18,934 nucleotides of DNA from JAGMDK01 sp023128695 (lineage in GTDB: Bacteria > Planctomycetota > Phycisphaerae > UBA1845 > Fen-1342), in assembly GCA_030628805.1 (NCBI GenBank), contig DAOVQG010000050.1:1-18934 (forward strand), given 5' to 3'. Position numbers and translations under genes: made by a program. The notes beneath the pieces are model-generated. The model was not told where the DNA came from and did no database searches. It was given only the letters and a program-made list of their open reading frames with translations. Position 1 is the stretch's first letter, and the number at the start of each line of letters is the position of its first letter. Below, in pieces: positions 4,941 to 11,802 of this stretch.

Positions 4941-7427
4941 ATGGCACTTCCCATCGAGCGCGATCCGTCGGCCGGCGTGGAGGACCCCTTAGACCACGCT
5001 CTGGAAGCCATTCGGCACGGCGACGGGAGCCAACTCGACCTTCTGCTGGAGTCAGAAGAGCCCGGCGGTCCGCGCCTGGGCGAGTTGTTTCAAGACTTGT
5101 TCAGCAGTCAAACGCGGCTCTTCGTCGGTCTCGAATCCCAATCACGTGTGGCCGATTACCAGATTTGCCGCGAGATCGGCCGGGGGGGGATGGGCGTGGT
5201 GTATGAAGCGGAACAACTCGAGCCGCGTCGGCGCGTGGCGTTGAAGGTGCTTCCCGGGCTATACGCCGACGAGTTCCACCTCAAACTCTTCCGCCGAGAA
5301 ATCCAAATCCTGGCCCGCTTGAAGCACGCGGCGATCGCCACGATCTACGAAGCCGGACAAACACCCGAGGGACAGCACTTTTTCACCATGGAACTGGCCC
5401 GCGGCGTTCCGCTGAATGAATACGTCCGCGAGCGAGAAATGCCCCTGCCGGAGCGCTTGACACTGTTCCTCAAAATCGGCCAGGCCGTCAATTACGCGCA
5501 TCAACACGGCGTGATCCACTGCGACCTCAAACCGTCGAATATCATCATCGACGCCGACGGGAACCCGAAAATCCTGGACTTTGGCCTGGCGCGCCTCACC
5601 GACGCGGACGTGGTCATCACCACGGTGATCTCCGAAACCGGCAAGATCATGGGCACCCTGCCCTACATGAGCCCCGAACAAACCCGCGGCAATCCCGCTG
5701 AAATCGATCTCCGCAGCGACACCTACTCCCTCGGCGTCGTTCTGTACGAGTTACTGACCGAACGCCTGCCCTACGACCTCAACCGGGCCGCGGTGCCCGA
5801 GGCCATACGCATCATTTGCGAAGAAACACCCCGCAGACCGAGCATCTTCCGCCGCGCACTGCTCGGAGACCTGGAGACCATCACCCTCAAGGCTCTGGAG
5901 AAGGAACCGTCCCGCCGCTACCAGAGTGCTTTGGCGCTGACCGAGGACCTCGAGCGCTACCTCACTCATCAGCCCATCCTGGCGCGCCCGCCCAGGACGA
6001 TGTACCAATTCCGGAAGCTGGTTGCCCGCCACAAGGTAGTCTTCGTTTCCCTGGCGTTCGTACTGGCGGCGCTGCTGGTGTTCATTGCCACGATGAGGAT
6101 TCAGTTGTCCGCGACCGCGCGCCAGCGCGATCTGGCCGTCACCGCCGAGCAGGACAAAGACCAGATCATGGCTTTCATCCTGGACGACATGCTCGCCGCG
6201 GCCAATCCCTCCCAGGCCCATGGGAGTAACGTCACCGTCCGCCAGGTCCTGGACGAGGCCTCCCTCCGGTTGAAATCCCGGTTTGCCGACCAGCCGCAAA
6301 TCGAAGCGGCTTTTCGGGAGACGATCGGCTCATCCTATCGCAGCCTCGAATTATATGATGACGCCGAACCGCATCTGCGCGCCGCCCTGGCCCTCCGAAA
6401 GCAGTTCGCCACCGACGAGCCCGCCCGCTTCGCGACCGCCTTGCGCAGCCTGGCCCACTTGCTGCGAGACATGGGTGACTGCGCCGAGGCCGAACCATTG
6501 TACCTTCAAGCGCTCTCGATCCGGCGCGAACTGTGGGGAGACAACCACCCGGACATCGCCGAGAGTCTCACCGATCTTGCCAATCTGAAGTACAGTGAAC
6601 GTGAGTACAAGAAGGCCGAGTCGCTCTTCCGCCAGGCTCTCGAGCTGCGCCGTAGCCTGCCGGGAGACCAGCGCTGCGACGTGGCGGACAGTCTGTTCGA
6701 CCTGGCGCAGTTGCAGCATACCATCTACCAATACCAGGCGGCCCGGTCATCCTACAATCAGGCTCTAGCCATCTATCGGCAAGTCGGCGATCAACCCCTC
6801 CGCGAAGCTGACATTATGAACTGCCTGGCCAATCTGTTTCGCCCCATGGTTGATCTGGCCGCCGCCGAACAGATGCACCGCGACGTGCTGAAGCTCCGCC
6901 GACTGCATTTGGGCGACAAGCATTTGGACGTCAGTGAGAGTCTGATGAACCTCGCGGTCGTGCTGCGAGAAATGCGCACATACGAGGAGGTTGAAGGGCT
7001 CTACCTCGAGGCCCTGGAGATCTACCGCGACCTGCTCGGGGGTGAACATCGCGACGTTGGCGGAGCACTCATTGGCCTGGGGTCCTCACTCTCGGAAAGA
7101 GGCCGGCCTGAAATCGGGGAGCCACGCCTCCGCGAAGGCTTGGCCATCTGGCGAAAAACACCTCCTCAGGAAAATTGGCTGTACGCTGAGGCGGAGTCGC
7201 TACTCGGAGAGTGCCTGACTCATTTGGAACGGTACGAAGAAGCCCAACCACTCGTGCTGCGGGGCTACCTGGCGGTCAAGGAGGCCAAGGGAGAACAGCA
7301 CCGCCGCACAGGAATGGCCCTGGATCGCATTATCCAGTTGTATGAGGCCTGGGAGCGGCCCGACCAAGCCGCCGAGTACCGCGCCCTGCGGCCACCGGCT
7401 AAGTTCCTGGAGCAACCCTCCCCATAG
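4941..7427 (+). CDS. Membrane Ser/Thr protein kinase with C-terminal TPR repeats, 828 aa
   Basis: The kinase domain spans residues ~73-345: glycine loop IGRGGMGVVYEA (79-90), ATP lysine K102, HCDLKPSN with catalytic D195 (Cys replaces the usual Arg of HRD, so it is a non-RD kinase), DFG at 213-215, and MSPEQ at 243-247. A transmembrane segment (~366-385, VVFVSLAFVLAALLVFIATM) follows. Then come about 400 residues of tetratricopeptide repeats of the kinesin-light-chain type (AEPLYLQALSIRRELWGDNHPDIAESL and variants), expected outside the cytoplasm. The first 70 residues are acidic and have no known fold. It is co-transcribed with the ECF sigma gene 5 bases upstream; in such pairs the kinase is thought to govern the sigma factor. 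Key residues are intact. Confidence 0.92.
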   Translation: MALPIERDPSAGVEDPLDHALEAIRHGDGSQLDLLLESEEPGGPRLGELFQDLFSSQTRLFVGLESQSRVADYQICREIGRGGMGVVYEAEQLEPRRRVALKVLPGLYADEFHLKLFRREIQILARLKHAAIATIYEAGQTPEGQHFFTMELARGVPLNEYVREREMPLPERLTLFLKIGQAVNYAHQHGVIHCDLKPSNIIIDADGNPKILDFGLARLTDADVVITTVISETGKIMGTLPYMSPEQTRGNPAEIDLRSDTYSLGVVLYELLTERLPYDLNRAAVPEAIRIICEETPRRPSIFRRALLGDLETITLKALEKEPSRRYQSALALTEDLERYLTHQPILARPPRTMYQFRKLVARHKVVFVSLAFVLAALLVFIATMRIQLSATARQRDLAVTAEQDKDQIMAFILDDMLAAANPSQAHGSNVTVRQVLDEASLRLKSRFADQPQIEAAFRETIGSSYRSLELYDDAEPHLRAALALRKQFATDEPARFATALRSLAHLLRDMGDCAEAEPLYLQALSIRRELWGDNHPDIAESLTDLANLKYSEREYKKAESLFRQALELRRSLPGDQRCDVADSLFDLAQLQHTIYQYQAARSSYNQALAIYRQVGDQPLREADIMNCLANLFRPMVDLAAAEQMHRDVLKLRRLHLGDKHLDVSESLMNLAVVLREMRTYEEVEGLYLEALEIYRDLLGGEHRDVGGALIGLGSSLSERGRPEIGEPRLREGLAIWRKTPPQENWLYAEAESLLGECLTHLERYEEAQPLVLRGYLAVKEAKGEQHRRTGMALDRIIQLYEAWERPDQAAEYRALRPPAKFLEQPSP

Positions 7428-7460
7428 TCACGAAACGCAACGGGCGGGCAAGGCTCTCAC

Positions 7461-7521
7461 GGGAGGGCGAGGCTCCTGCCGAGCCAAAGTCGCTGCGGCT
7501 CAGCGGGAGCTTCGCCCTCCC
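7461..7521. terminator. Long hairpin repeat after the kinase gene
   Basis: Arms 7461-7485 (GGGAGGGCGAGGCTCC...) and 7497-7521 pair at 22 of 25 positions with an 11-nt loop, starting 34 bases after the kinase stop. No T-run follows. The wording matches a dispersed hairpin I recall from planctomycete genomes. A second smaller hairpin (CCCGTTCGCC / GGCGAAACGGG, about 7543-7576) follows. Nothing else is seen in 7428-7641. Confidence 0.5.
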
Positions 7522-7641
7522 TTCCATGGCGGGGGTGCCCTATCCCGTTCGCCTGCCCTCCGGGCCGGCGAAACGGGACGGAGCACCCGCACGCGACCCG
7601 CCGACCGCTGATCTTACGGGGGGTTGAAGCTATCGACAACC

Positions 7642-7845
7642 TTACAGAAGATCGACGAGAGGCTGAGGTTCCACACAAACAATAGTAGGCGGGATCGGGA
7701 GATGGCACAATTTAATAGTTTCTTTATACTTATTATAAGCCTTGTTATTCCCGATACCATGCTGAGGATCTCCCCCTGCAACCTGGCTCAACTCCGCGTT
7801 CTGCAAGTTCCTCAAAGTCTCCACGTTAAGCACGAGCTTTTTCAT
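7642..7845 (-). CDS. RiPP precursor peptide 7 (second leader subtype), 67 aa
   Basis: The leader MKKLVLNVETLRNLQ, NAELSQVAGG differs from the first six (V for K before ET, LRNLQNAELSQ) but keeps length and GG. The 42-residue core DPQHGIGNN... has two Cys (LCHLPIPPTIVC) and few Ser/Thr, so if modified it may form fewer rings or a disulfide. The RBS GAGGGAGA lies 6 bases before the ATG. It is the sister of precursor 8; leader, HGIGNN and CHLPIPP are shared while the rest differs by indels. It lies on the far side of the sigma/kinase operon from precursors 1-6. Confidence 0.8.
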   Translation of the reverse strand: MKKLVLNVETLRNLQNAELSQVAGGDPQHGIGNNKAYNKYKETIKLCHLPIPPTIVCVEPQPLVDLL

Positions 7846-7927
7846 CGCATTCTCCCTCTAGGCTCGACACTCGCGACTCCGTACATCGATAAGGACCCGA
7901 CCATCATCAAGTCTTGGGTTCGCTGTC

Positions 7928-7945
7928 GCGAGATAGGAATCTCGC
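7928..7945. repeat. Hairpin repeat GCGAGAT / ATCTCGC, copy 1
   Basis: A 7-bp perfect stem with a 4-base loop (AGGA) is followed by ACCAGCACGGCA. The same hairpin and flank recur at 8727-8750, with TTCGCT before it in both. It lies inside the region antisense to the end of precursor 8 and upstream of precursor 7. Confidence 0.55.
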
Positions 7946-7972
7946 ACCAGCACGGCAGCCTTACAGATCGGG

Positions 7973-8236
7973 CTATGGTCTCGCGGGCTGCACCGTGACG
8001 GGCACGTCGACGGCGAGAGGGTACGGTGCAACACAATGTATCCCACAACTATCAGGCGGGATCGGGAGATGGCACATTACAATAGATTCTTTACCGGGAT
8101 GTAAATAGGCCGGGTTGCAGCCGCAACGAGAGCCGTTCCCGATATTATTCCCGATACCATGTCCCCCTGCAACCTGGCTCAACTCCGCGTTCTGCAAGTT
8201 CCTCAAAGTCTCCACGTTAAGCACGAGCTTTCTCAT
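7973..8236 (-). CDS. RiPP precursor peptide 8 (second leader subtype), 87 aa
   Basis: The leader MRKLVLNVETLRNLQ, NAELSQVAGG matches precursor 7. The 62-residue core is the most Cys-rich with five (SRCGCNPAY, VMCHLPIPP, DSCGIHC) and ends in a Val/Pro-rich tail (VPVTVQPARP). The RBS GAGGGAGA is 6 bases from the ATG. A short conserved reading frame (8249-8443) ends with a TAG that lies within this RBS region, which would permit translational coupling. The extra Cys-containing block after HGIGNN is absent from precursor 7. Confidence 0.8.
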   Translation of the reverse strand: MRKLVLNVETLRNLQNAELSQVAGGHGIGNNIGNGSRCGCNPAYLHPGKESIVMCHLPIPPDSCGIHCVAPYPLAVDVPVTVQPARP

Positions 8237-8248
8237 CGCATTCTCCCT

Positions 8249-8443
8249 CTAGGCTCGACACCCGCGAATTCGTACATCGATAATGACACGACCATCGTCA
8301 AGTCCAGAGACGACTCCGACAACGCCTGCGGAATGCTCTCGGAAGCCATCCTCTGCTACGTTAGAAATCCACTTACAGCCACACATACCCTGCCGCGGCG
8401 GGTATGCCCAAGTATCTCCAATAATGATTACGTAAAAAACCAA
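8249..8443 (-). pseudogene. Short ORF or gene remnant upstream of precursor 8
   Basis: The frame reads VFYVIIIGDTWAYPPRQG, a Cys-x-Cys segment, then GVVGVVSGLDDGRVIIDVR and stops 12 bases before precursor 8. Its last ~18 codons are duplicated upstream of precursor 7 (7858-7911, LDDGRVLIDVR). Of six differences there, three are silent third-position changes, mildly suggestive of past coding. Only a weak TTG start at 8443 is available. A faint likeness to S26 signal-peptidase C-termini (GDT, then GVV, then DGR) is noted without confidence. The remainder, 8444-8784, is AT-richer and holds a palindrome and a hairpin but no gene. Confidence 0.25.
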
Positions 8444-8553
8444 CGTATCGATACAACAAACGACAATAATAATTCAATTATGACTCCACGCGGGCTGAAT
8501 TGCGAGAATAATTTGAGAAGAATCGCTGGATTATTAGTTCGGCAAACCCGATT

Positions 8554-8569
8554 CCGGAACCGGTTCCGG
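8554..8569. repeat. Perfect 16-bp palindrome CCGGAACCGGTTCCGG
   Basis: An exact 16-base palindrome lies about 320 bp upstream of precursor 8 and 215 bp upstream of the CoA-transferase gene. It follows a TTATTAGTT block that also occurs in the module at 2466-2549. It could be an operator for a dimeric regulator; no regulator gene is adjacent. Confidence 0.4.
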
Positions 8570-8726
8570 CCCAAGAACTCAAGCGGTCTACCACCTGGTC
8601 TTGAACGTCCCATATATTTGAGGCCGTCTGCCCGAGATCCGTTCAAACTGGCCGGCGAATAAGGTACACTGGTAACAGACCAAATCGGCTACGACGCAGA
8701 CGGAGCTTGTGCGCGAAATCTTCGCT

Positions 8727-8750
8727 GGTGCGAGATAGGGATCTCGCACC
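8727..8750. repeat. Hairpin repeat GGTGCGAGAT / ATCTCGCACC, copy 2
   Basis: A perfect 10-bp stem with an AGGG loop ends 24 bases before the RBS of the CoA-transferase gene. It shares loop position and 3' flank (AGCACGGCA) with the copy at 7928-7945. It may lie in the 5' leader of the CoA-transferase message. Its presence argues against the longer upstream start at 8707. Confidence 0.55.
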
Positions 8751-8784
8751 AGCACGGCATCTGTCCGGTTTGCCAGGAGCAGCA

Positions 8785-10704
8785 ATGTGCACCATAGACA
8801 AACCAGCCTGGCAGGAACGATACGCGGACAAAGTAGTATCCGCGGAGCGGGCCGTGGCCTGTGTTCGTCACGGACAGCGGGTGTTTCTTGGCTCCGGTGC
8901 CGCCGAGCCGCGCACGCTGGTTGAAGCGCTCGCCGCCCGGGAGGACCTCGCCGACACTGAGATTGTGCATATTCTCACGCTCGGAGTGGCCGCCTACGCG
9001 CAGCCCCGCTTCAGCGACCGGTTCCGGCACAATGCTTATTTCATCGGTCCCAACGTCCGCAATGCCGTAGCCGAAGGCCGGGCGGACTACACCCCGATTT
9101 TCCTCTCCGAGATTCCCATGCTGTTTCGCTCGGGCCGAGTGGGTATCGACGTGGCCCTGATCGGCGTGAGCACCCCCGACGAGCACGGGTATTGCACCTA
9201 TGGCGTCTCAACCGACATCGTCAAGGCCGCGGCGGAATCCGCCCGGGTGGTCATCGCGGAGGTCAACGCCCAAATGCCACGTGTTTGGGGCAACTGTTTG
9301 ATCCACGTCCGCGACCTCGACAAGCTGGTGCCCAGCGACCAGCCGGTCTTGGAGGCTGTTCAGGGCGAGCCGGACGAGTTGTCCCAACGCATTGCCGGCC
9401 ACGTCGCCAATCTGGTCGAAGACGGTGCCACGCTCCAGTTGGGCGTCGGCAAAATCCCTGACGCCATCCTGCACAACCTGGAGGGTTTCAAGGATCTGGG
9501 GATCCACACCGAGATGTTCAGCGACGGCATCCTCCCCCTGATTGAAAAGGGCGTGATCACGAACGCGAAAAAGACGCTGCACCGGGGGAAAACCGTCGCC
9601 AGCTTCGTGATGGGTTCGCGTAAGCTGTACGACTTCATCGACAACAACCCGTCGGTCGAGTTCTATCCGACCGAGTACGTCAACGACCCCTACATCATCG
9701 CCCGGAATGACAAGATGATCTCGATCAACGCCGCGCTCGAAGTCGATCTGACGGGCCAAGTCTGCGCCGACTCGCTGGGGATCGTGTTTTACAACGGCAT
9801 CGGCGGGCAGGTGGATTTCACCCGCGGCGCGGCCCGCTCCAAAGGCGGTAAGCCGATCATCGTGCTGCCGTCGACCGCGGCCAACGGAACGATTTCCCGG
9901 ATCGTCGCGCAGCTCAAGCCGGGGGCCGCCGTGACCACCAGCCGAGCTGACGTGCACTATGTCGTGACGGAGCATGGCGTAGCCTACCTGCACGGCAAAA
10001 GCATCCGCGAGCGGGCCATGGCCTTGATCCAGATCGCCGATCCCTTGTTCCGACCCTGTCTGCTGAACGAGGCCAAGACGCGCAACCTGGTATATGCCGA
10101 TCAGATTGATCTGACACCCGCGACGCCCCTCTACCCGGACGAGTTGGAGCGGTGGATCACGCTGCGTGACAAGACGAAGGCCTTCATGCGGCCGTTGAAG
10201 CTGACCGACGAGCGGCTGTTTCGGGAGATGTTCTACAAGCTGTCCGACCGGTCGGTCCACAACCGCTTCTTCCACATGATCGAAGCCCTGCCGCACGAGA
10301 AGCTGCAAGCGTTCCTCCGCGTCGATTACGACGCCGACATGGCCCTGGTCGTGCTGACCGATTCGTCGGAGAACGCCGAGATGATCGGCATCGCGCATTA
10401 CAGCAAGAATCCCCGCACGAACATCGCCGATTCGGCCTACCTGGTCCGCGACGATTGTCAAGGCCGGGGCATCGGCACGATCCTGCTGAACGCGCTGATC
10501 GACGCGGCCCGCGCGCACGGCATCGCTGGTTTCACAGCCGACGTGCTGTCCACCAATCTAACCATGCTGCGGCTCTTCCATAAGTGCGGCTATACCGTCC
10601 AGAGCGAACTTGAGGAGGATGGGGAGTACAAGGTGACGATCGCGTTCAGCAAAAAACGCCGGCGGGCGCGGGCCCGCTCGGCAAAATCCAAGCCCAAAAA
10701 CTAG
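8785..10704 (+). CDS. Acetyl-CoA hydrolase/4-hydroxybutyrate CoA-transferase-like protein fused to a GNAT domain, 639 aa
   Basis: The start at 8785 has AGGAG 5 bases upstream. Residues ~5-435 form a CoA-transferase of the acetyl-CoA hydrolase/AbfT type. GSGAAEP (37-42) and LQLGVGKIPDAI (218-229) are CoA-site motifs, and E243 in GIHTEMFSDG is the expected nucleophilic glutamate that forms the glutamyl-CoA thioester. Residues ~470-620 form a GNAT acetyltransferase with the acetyl-CoA loop DDCQGRGIGTIL (557-568). Such fusions are known in several phyla; the GNAT half could use the CoA thioester or acetylate the enzyme or a partner. The substrate acid cannot be read from sequence. The tail is Arg/Lys-rich. 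It stands alone with no operon partner. Confidence 0.9.
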   Translation: MCTIDKPAWQERYADKVVSAERAVACVRHGQRVFLGSGAAEPRTLVEALAAREDLADTEIVHILTLGVAAYAQPRFSDRFRHNAYFIGPNVRNAVAEGRADYTPIFLSEIPMLFRSGRVGIDVALIGVSTPDEHGYCTYGVSTDIVKAAAESARVVIAEVNAQMPRVWGNCLIHVRDLDKLVPSDQPVLEAVQGEPDELSQRIAGHVANLVEDGATLQLGVGKIPDAILHNLEGFKDLGIHTEMFSDGILPLIEKGVITNAKKTLHRGKTVASFVMGSRKLYDFIDNNPSVEFYPTEYVNDPYIIARNDKMISINAALEVDLTGQVCADSLGIVFYNGIGGQVDFTRGAARSKGGKPIIVLPSTAANGTISRIVAQLKPGAAVTTSRADVHYVVTEHGVAYLHGKSIRERAMALIQIADPLFRPCLLNEAKTRNLVYADQIDLTPATPLYPDELERWITLRDKTKAFMRPLKLTDERLFREMFYKLSDRSVHNRFFHMIEALPHEKLQAFLRVDYDADMALVVLTDSSENAEMIGIAHYSKNPRTNIADSAYLVRDDCQGRGIGTILLNALIDAARAHGIAGFTADVLSTNLTMLRLFHKCGYTVQSELEEDGEYKVTIAFSKKRRRARARSAKSKPKN

Positions 10705-10716
10705 GCTCTGTCCTGA

Positions 10717-10803
10717 ATGTAGCGTCCGGGCTCCGTCCCGGACGTAGGATGCGGGAAAACGCTCACCTACGACTACGTCCGGGACGGAGCCCGGACGCTA
10801 CAT
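10717..10803. repeat. Perfect 30-bp inverted repeat, palindromic family copy
   Basis: Arms 10717-10746 and 10774-10803 are exact reverse complements (ATGTAGCGTCCGGGCTCCGT...). Further out, ACTAGGCTCTGTC (about 10700-10712) and GACAAAGCCTAGT (about 10813-10825) are also inverted, forming an outer end that differs from that of the 1644-1788 element. It starts 13 bases after the CoA-transferase stop and may double as its 3' hairpin. Confidence 0.75.
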
Positions 10804-10864
10804 TACTTTTTCGACAAAGCCTAGTCTTGATGCGGCTGCGTACCCGGAGGAATAATGAAGGCTA

Positions 10865-11668
10865 ATGACTAATTCATCGCTATCATCCTTTGAGAATCCG
10901 TCGCGGCACGCCGACATTTCGGACATCATCAGGCGCCGGTCCACAAACCCCGCCGACGTGCGTGAGGCCGTTTTGCACGGGCTCGACCTCTCTTTCGCCC
11001 GGACGGTGCTCGATCTGGGCTGCGGGTTCGGTTTCATGACCGCAACGCTCGCCGGGCGGGTTGCTCCCGAGGCCCGCATCGTGGGCGTGGATGCGTGCGC
11101 GGCGAACGAAAAACCGTTTCTCGCGCAGGTTGCCGGGGCGGGACGCTCAGGCCGGTTCGTCTGTCAACAAATCGGCGCGCAACTCGACTGGCCCAGCGGC
11201 GGTTTCGATCTGGTCGTGGCCTCTTATGCGCTGTACTTCTTCCCGAATATCATTCCGGAGGTGGCCCGCGTACTCGCTCCCGAGGGGTTGTTCATCACGG
11301 TAACGCATACCGAGAACTCCGGCCGCGATCTGTTGCGTGCCGTCGGCGTTTCGGAGTCCGACTCGCACCTGCTCCCCGTCATTTGCAACTTCTCCGCCGA
11401 CAATGGAGAGCGCCTGTTGAGGCCCTGGTTCGGAGATGTGGAGCGGGTTGACTACCAGAACTCGCTCTCGTTCGAGGCGACGCAATACGAAGATCTCCTG
11501 GCCTACCTCCGGTTCAAGCTGCCGTTCCTCTTGTCCGACGTGCAGCCCGACGGCAAGCTGCCCGAGTCGCTCGCGCGGGCCGCCCGCGCGTCGCTCTCTC
11601 AGCAGGCTCGGCTGGTCTTTGAGAAAAACGACGCCGCCTTCCGTTGCCGCAAGCCGCAGGTGCATTGA
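10865..11668 (+). CDS. Class I SAM-dependent methyltransferase, 267 aa
   Basis: The SAM-binding fold is clear: motif I VLDLGCGFGFMTATLAG (~residues 43-59), the acidic end of strand 2 in IVGVDA (~73-78), motif II FDLVVASYALYFFPN, and motif III in RVLAPEGLFITVTH. The substrate is not evident; the C-terminal ~90 residues (YEDLLAYLRFKLPFLL) look like a lid as in small-molecule methyltransferases. A strong GGAGGA precedes a 5-codon ORF (10854-10871, MKAND) that overlaps this start, so translation may be coupled or the start may be misassigned. The gene converges on the TPR protein gene at 11803. Confidence 0.85.
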   Translation: MTNSSLSSFENPSRHADISDIIRRRSTNPADVREAVLHGLDLSFARTVLDLGCGFGFMTATLAGRVAPEARIVGVDACAANEKPFLAQVAGAGRSGRFVCQQIGAQLDWPSGGFDLVVASYALYFFPNIIPEVARVLAPEGLFITVTHTENSGRDLLRAVGVSESDSHLLPVICNFSADNGERLLRPWFGDVERVDYQNSLSFEATQYEDLLAYLRFKLPFLLSDVQPDGKLPESLARAARASLSQQARLVFEKNDAAFRCRKPQVH

Positions 11669-11709
11669 TCCGTCTTCCACGAGGCGGGTCGACCGTGTTC
11701 GTCGATGCC

Positions 11710-11730
11710 CCCACGTTCGGAGAACGTGGG
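11710..11730. terminator. Hairpin between convergent genes
   Basis: CCCACGTTC-GGA-GAACGTGGG is a perfect 9-bp stem with a 3-base loop, in the gap between the methyltransferase gene and the oppositely oriented TPR gene. A relative with a different loop lies at 13660-13680. No T-run is present, so it is a repeat-type hairpin that could stop both transcripts. Confidence 0.5.
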
Positions 11731-11741
11731 CCAACCCCCTA

Positions 11742-11768
11742 CCGCCGGTACGGGGCCCGGCCGCTACA
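11742..11768. repeat. Half copy of the palindromic repeat
   Basis: This stretch matches the right arm of the 1644-1788 element at 25 of 27 bases (GCCGGTACGG, CCCGGCCGCTACA). No left arm is found nearby, so it is a solo half. Confidence 0.6.
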
Positions 11769-11802
11769 TTCCCCGGTCGAAGCCAACTTCCGCGGCGAGT
11801 AG

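Larger units (their letters stand above)
7687..8303 (-). repeat. Tandem duplication carrying precursors 7 and 8
   Basis: Two units of roughly 230-250 bp (about 7687-7912 and 8055-8303) align along nearly their whole length: the core segment around GCGGGATCGGGAGATGGCAC, the leader, the RBS, and about 65 bp upstream (GATGTACG, TGTCGAGCCTAGAGGGAGA). The leader part is almost identical, while the core part differs by several insertions and deletions. This is a local duplication with divergence concentrated in the core. Confidence 0.75.

Noticed and set aside
8707..8784. Upstream start for the CoA-transferase
   Set aside because: The added residues come from a hairpin repeat, and AGGAG sits 5 bases before the ATG at 8785.
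9208..10518. Long minus-strand ORF of 436 codons
   Set aside because: It is a mirror frame of the CoA-transferase in GC-rich DNA, without domain likeness.
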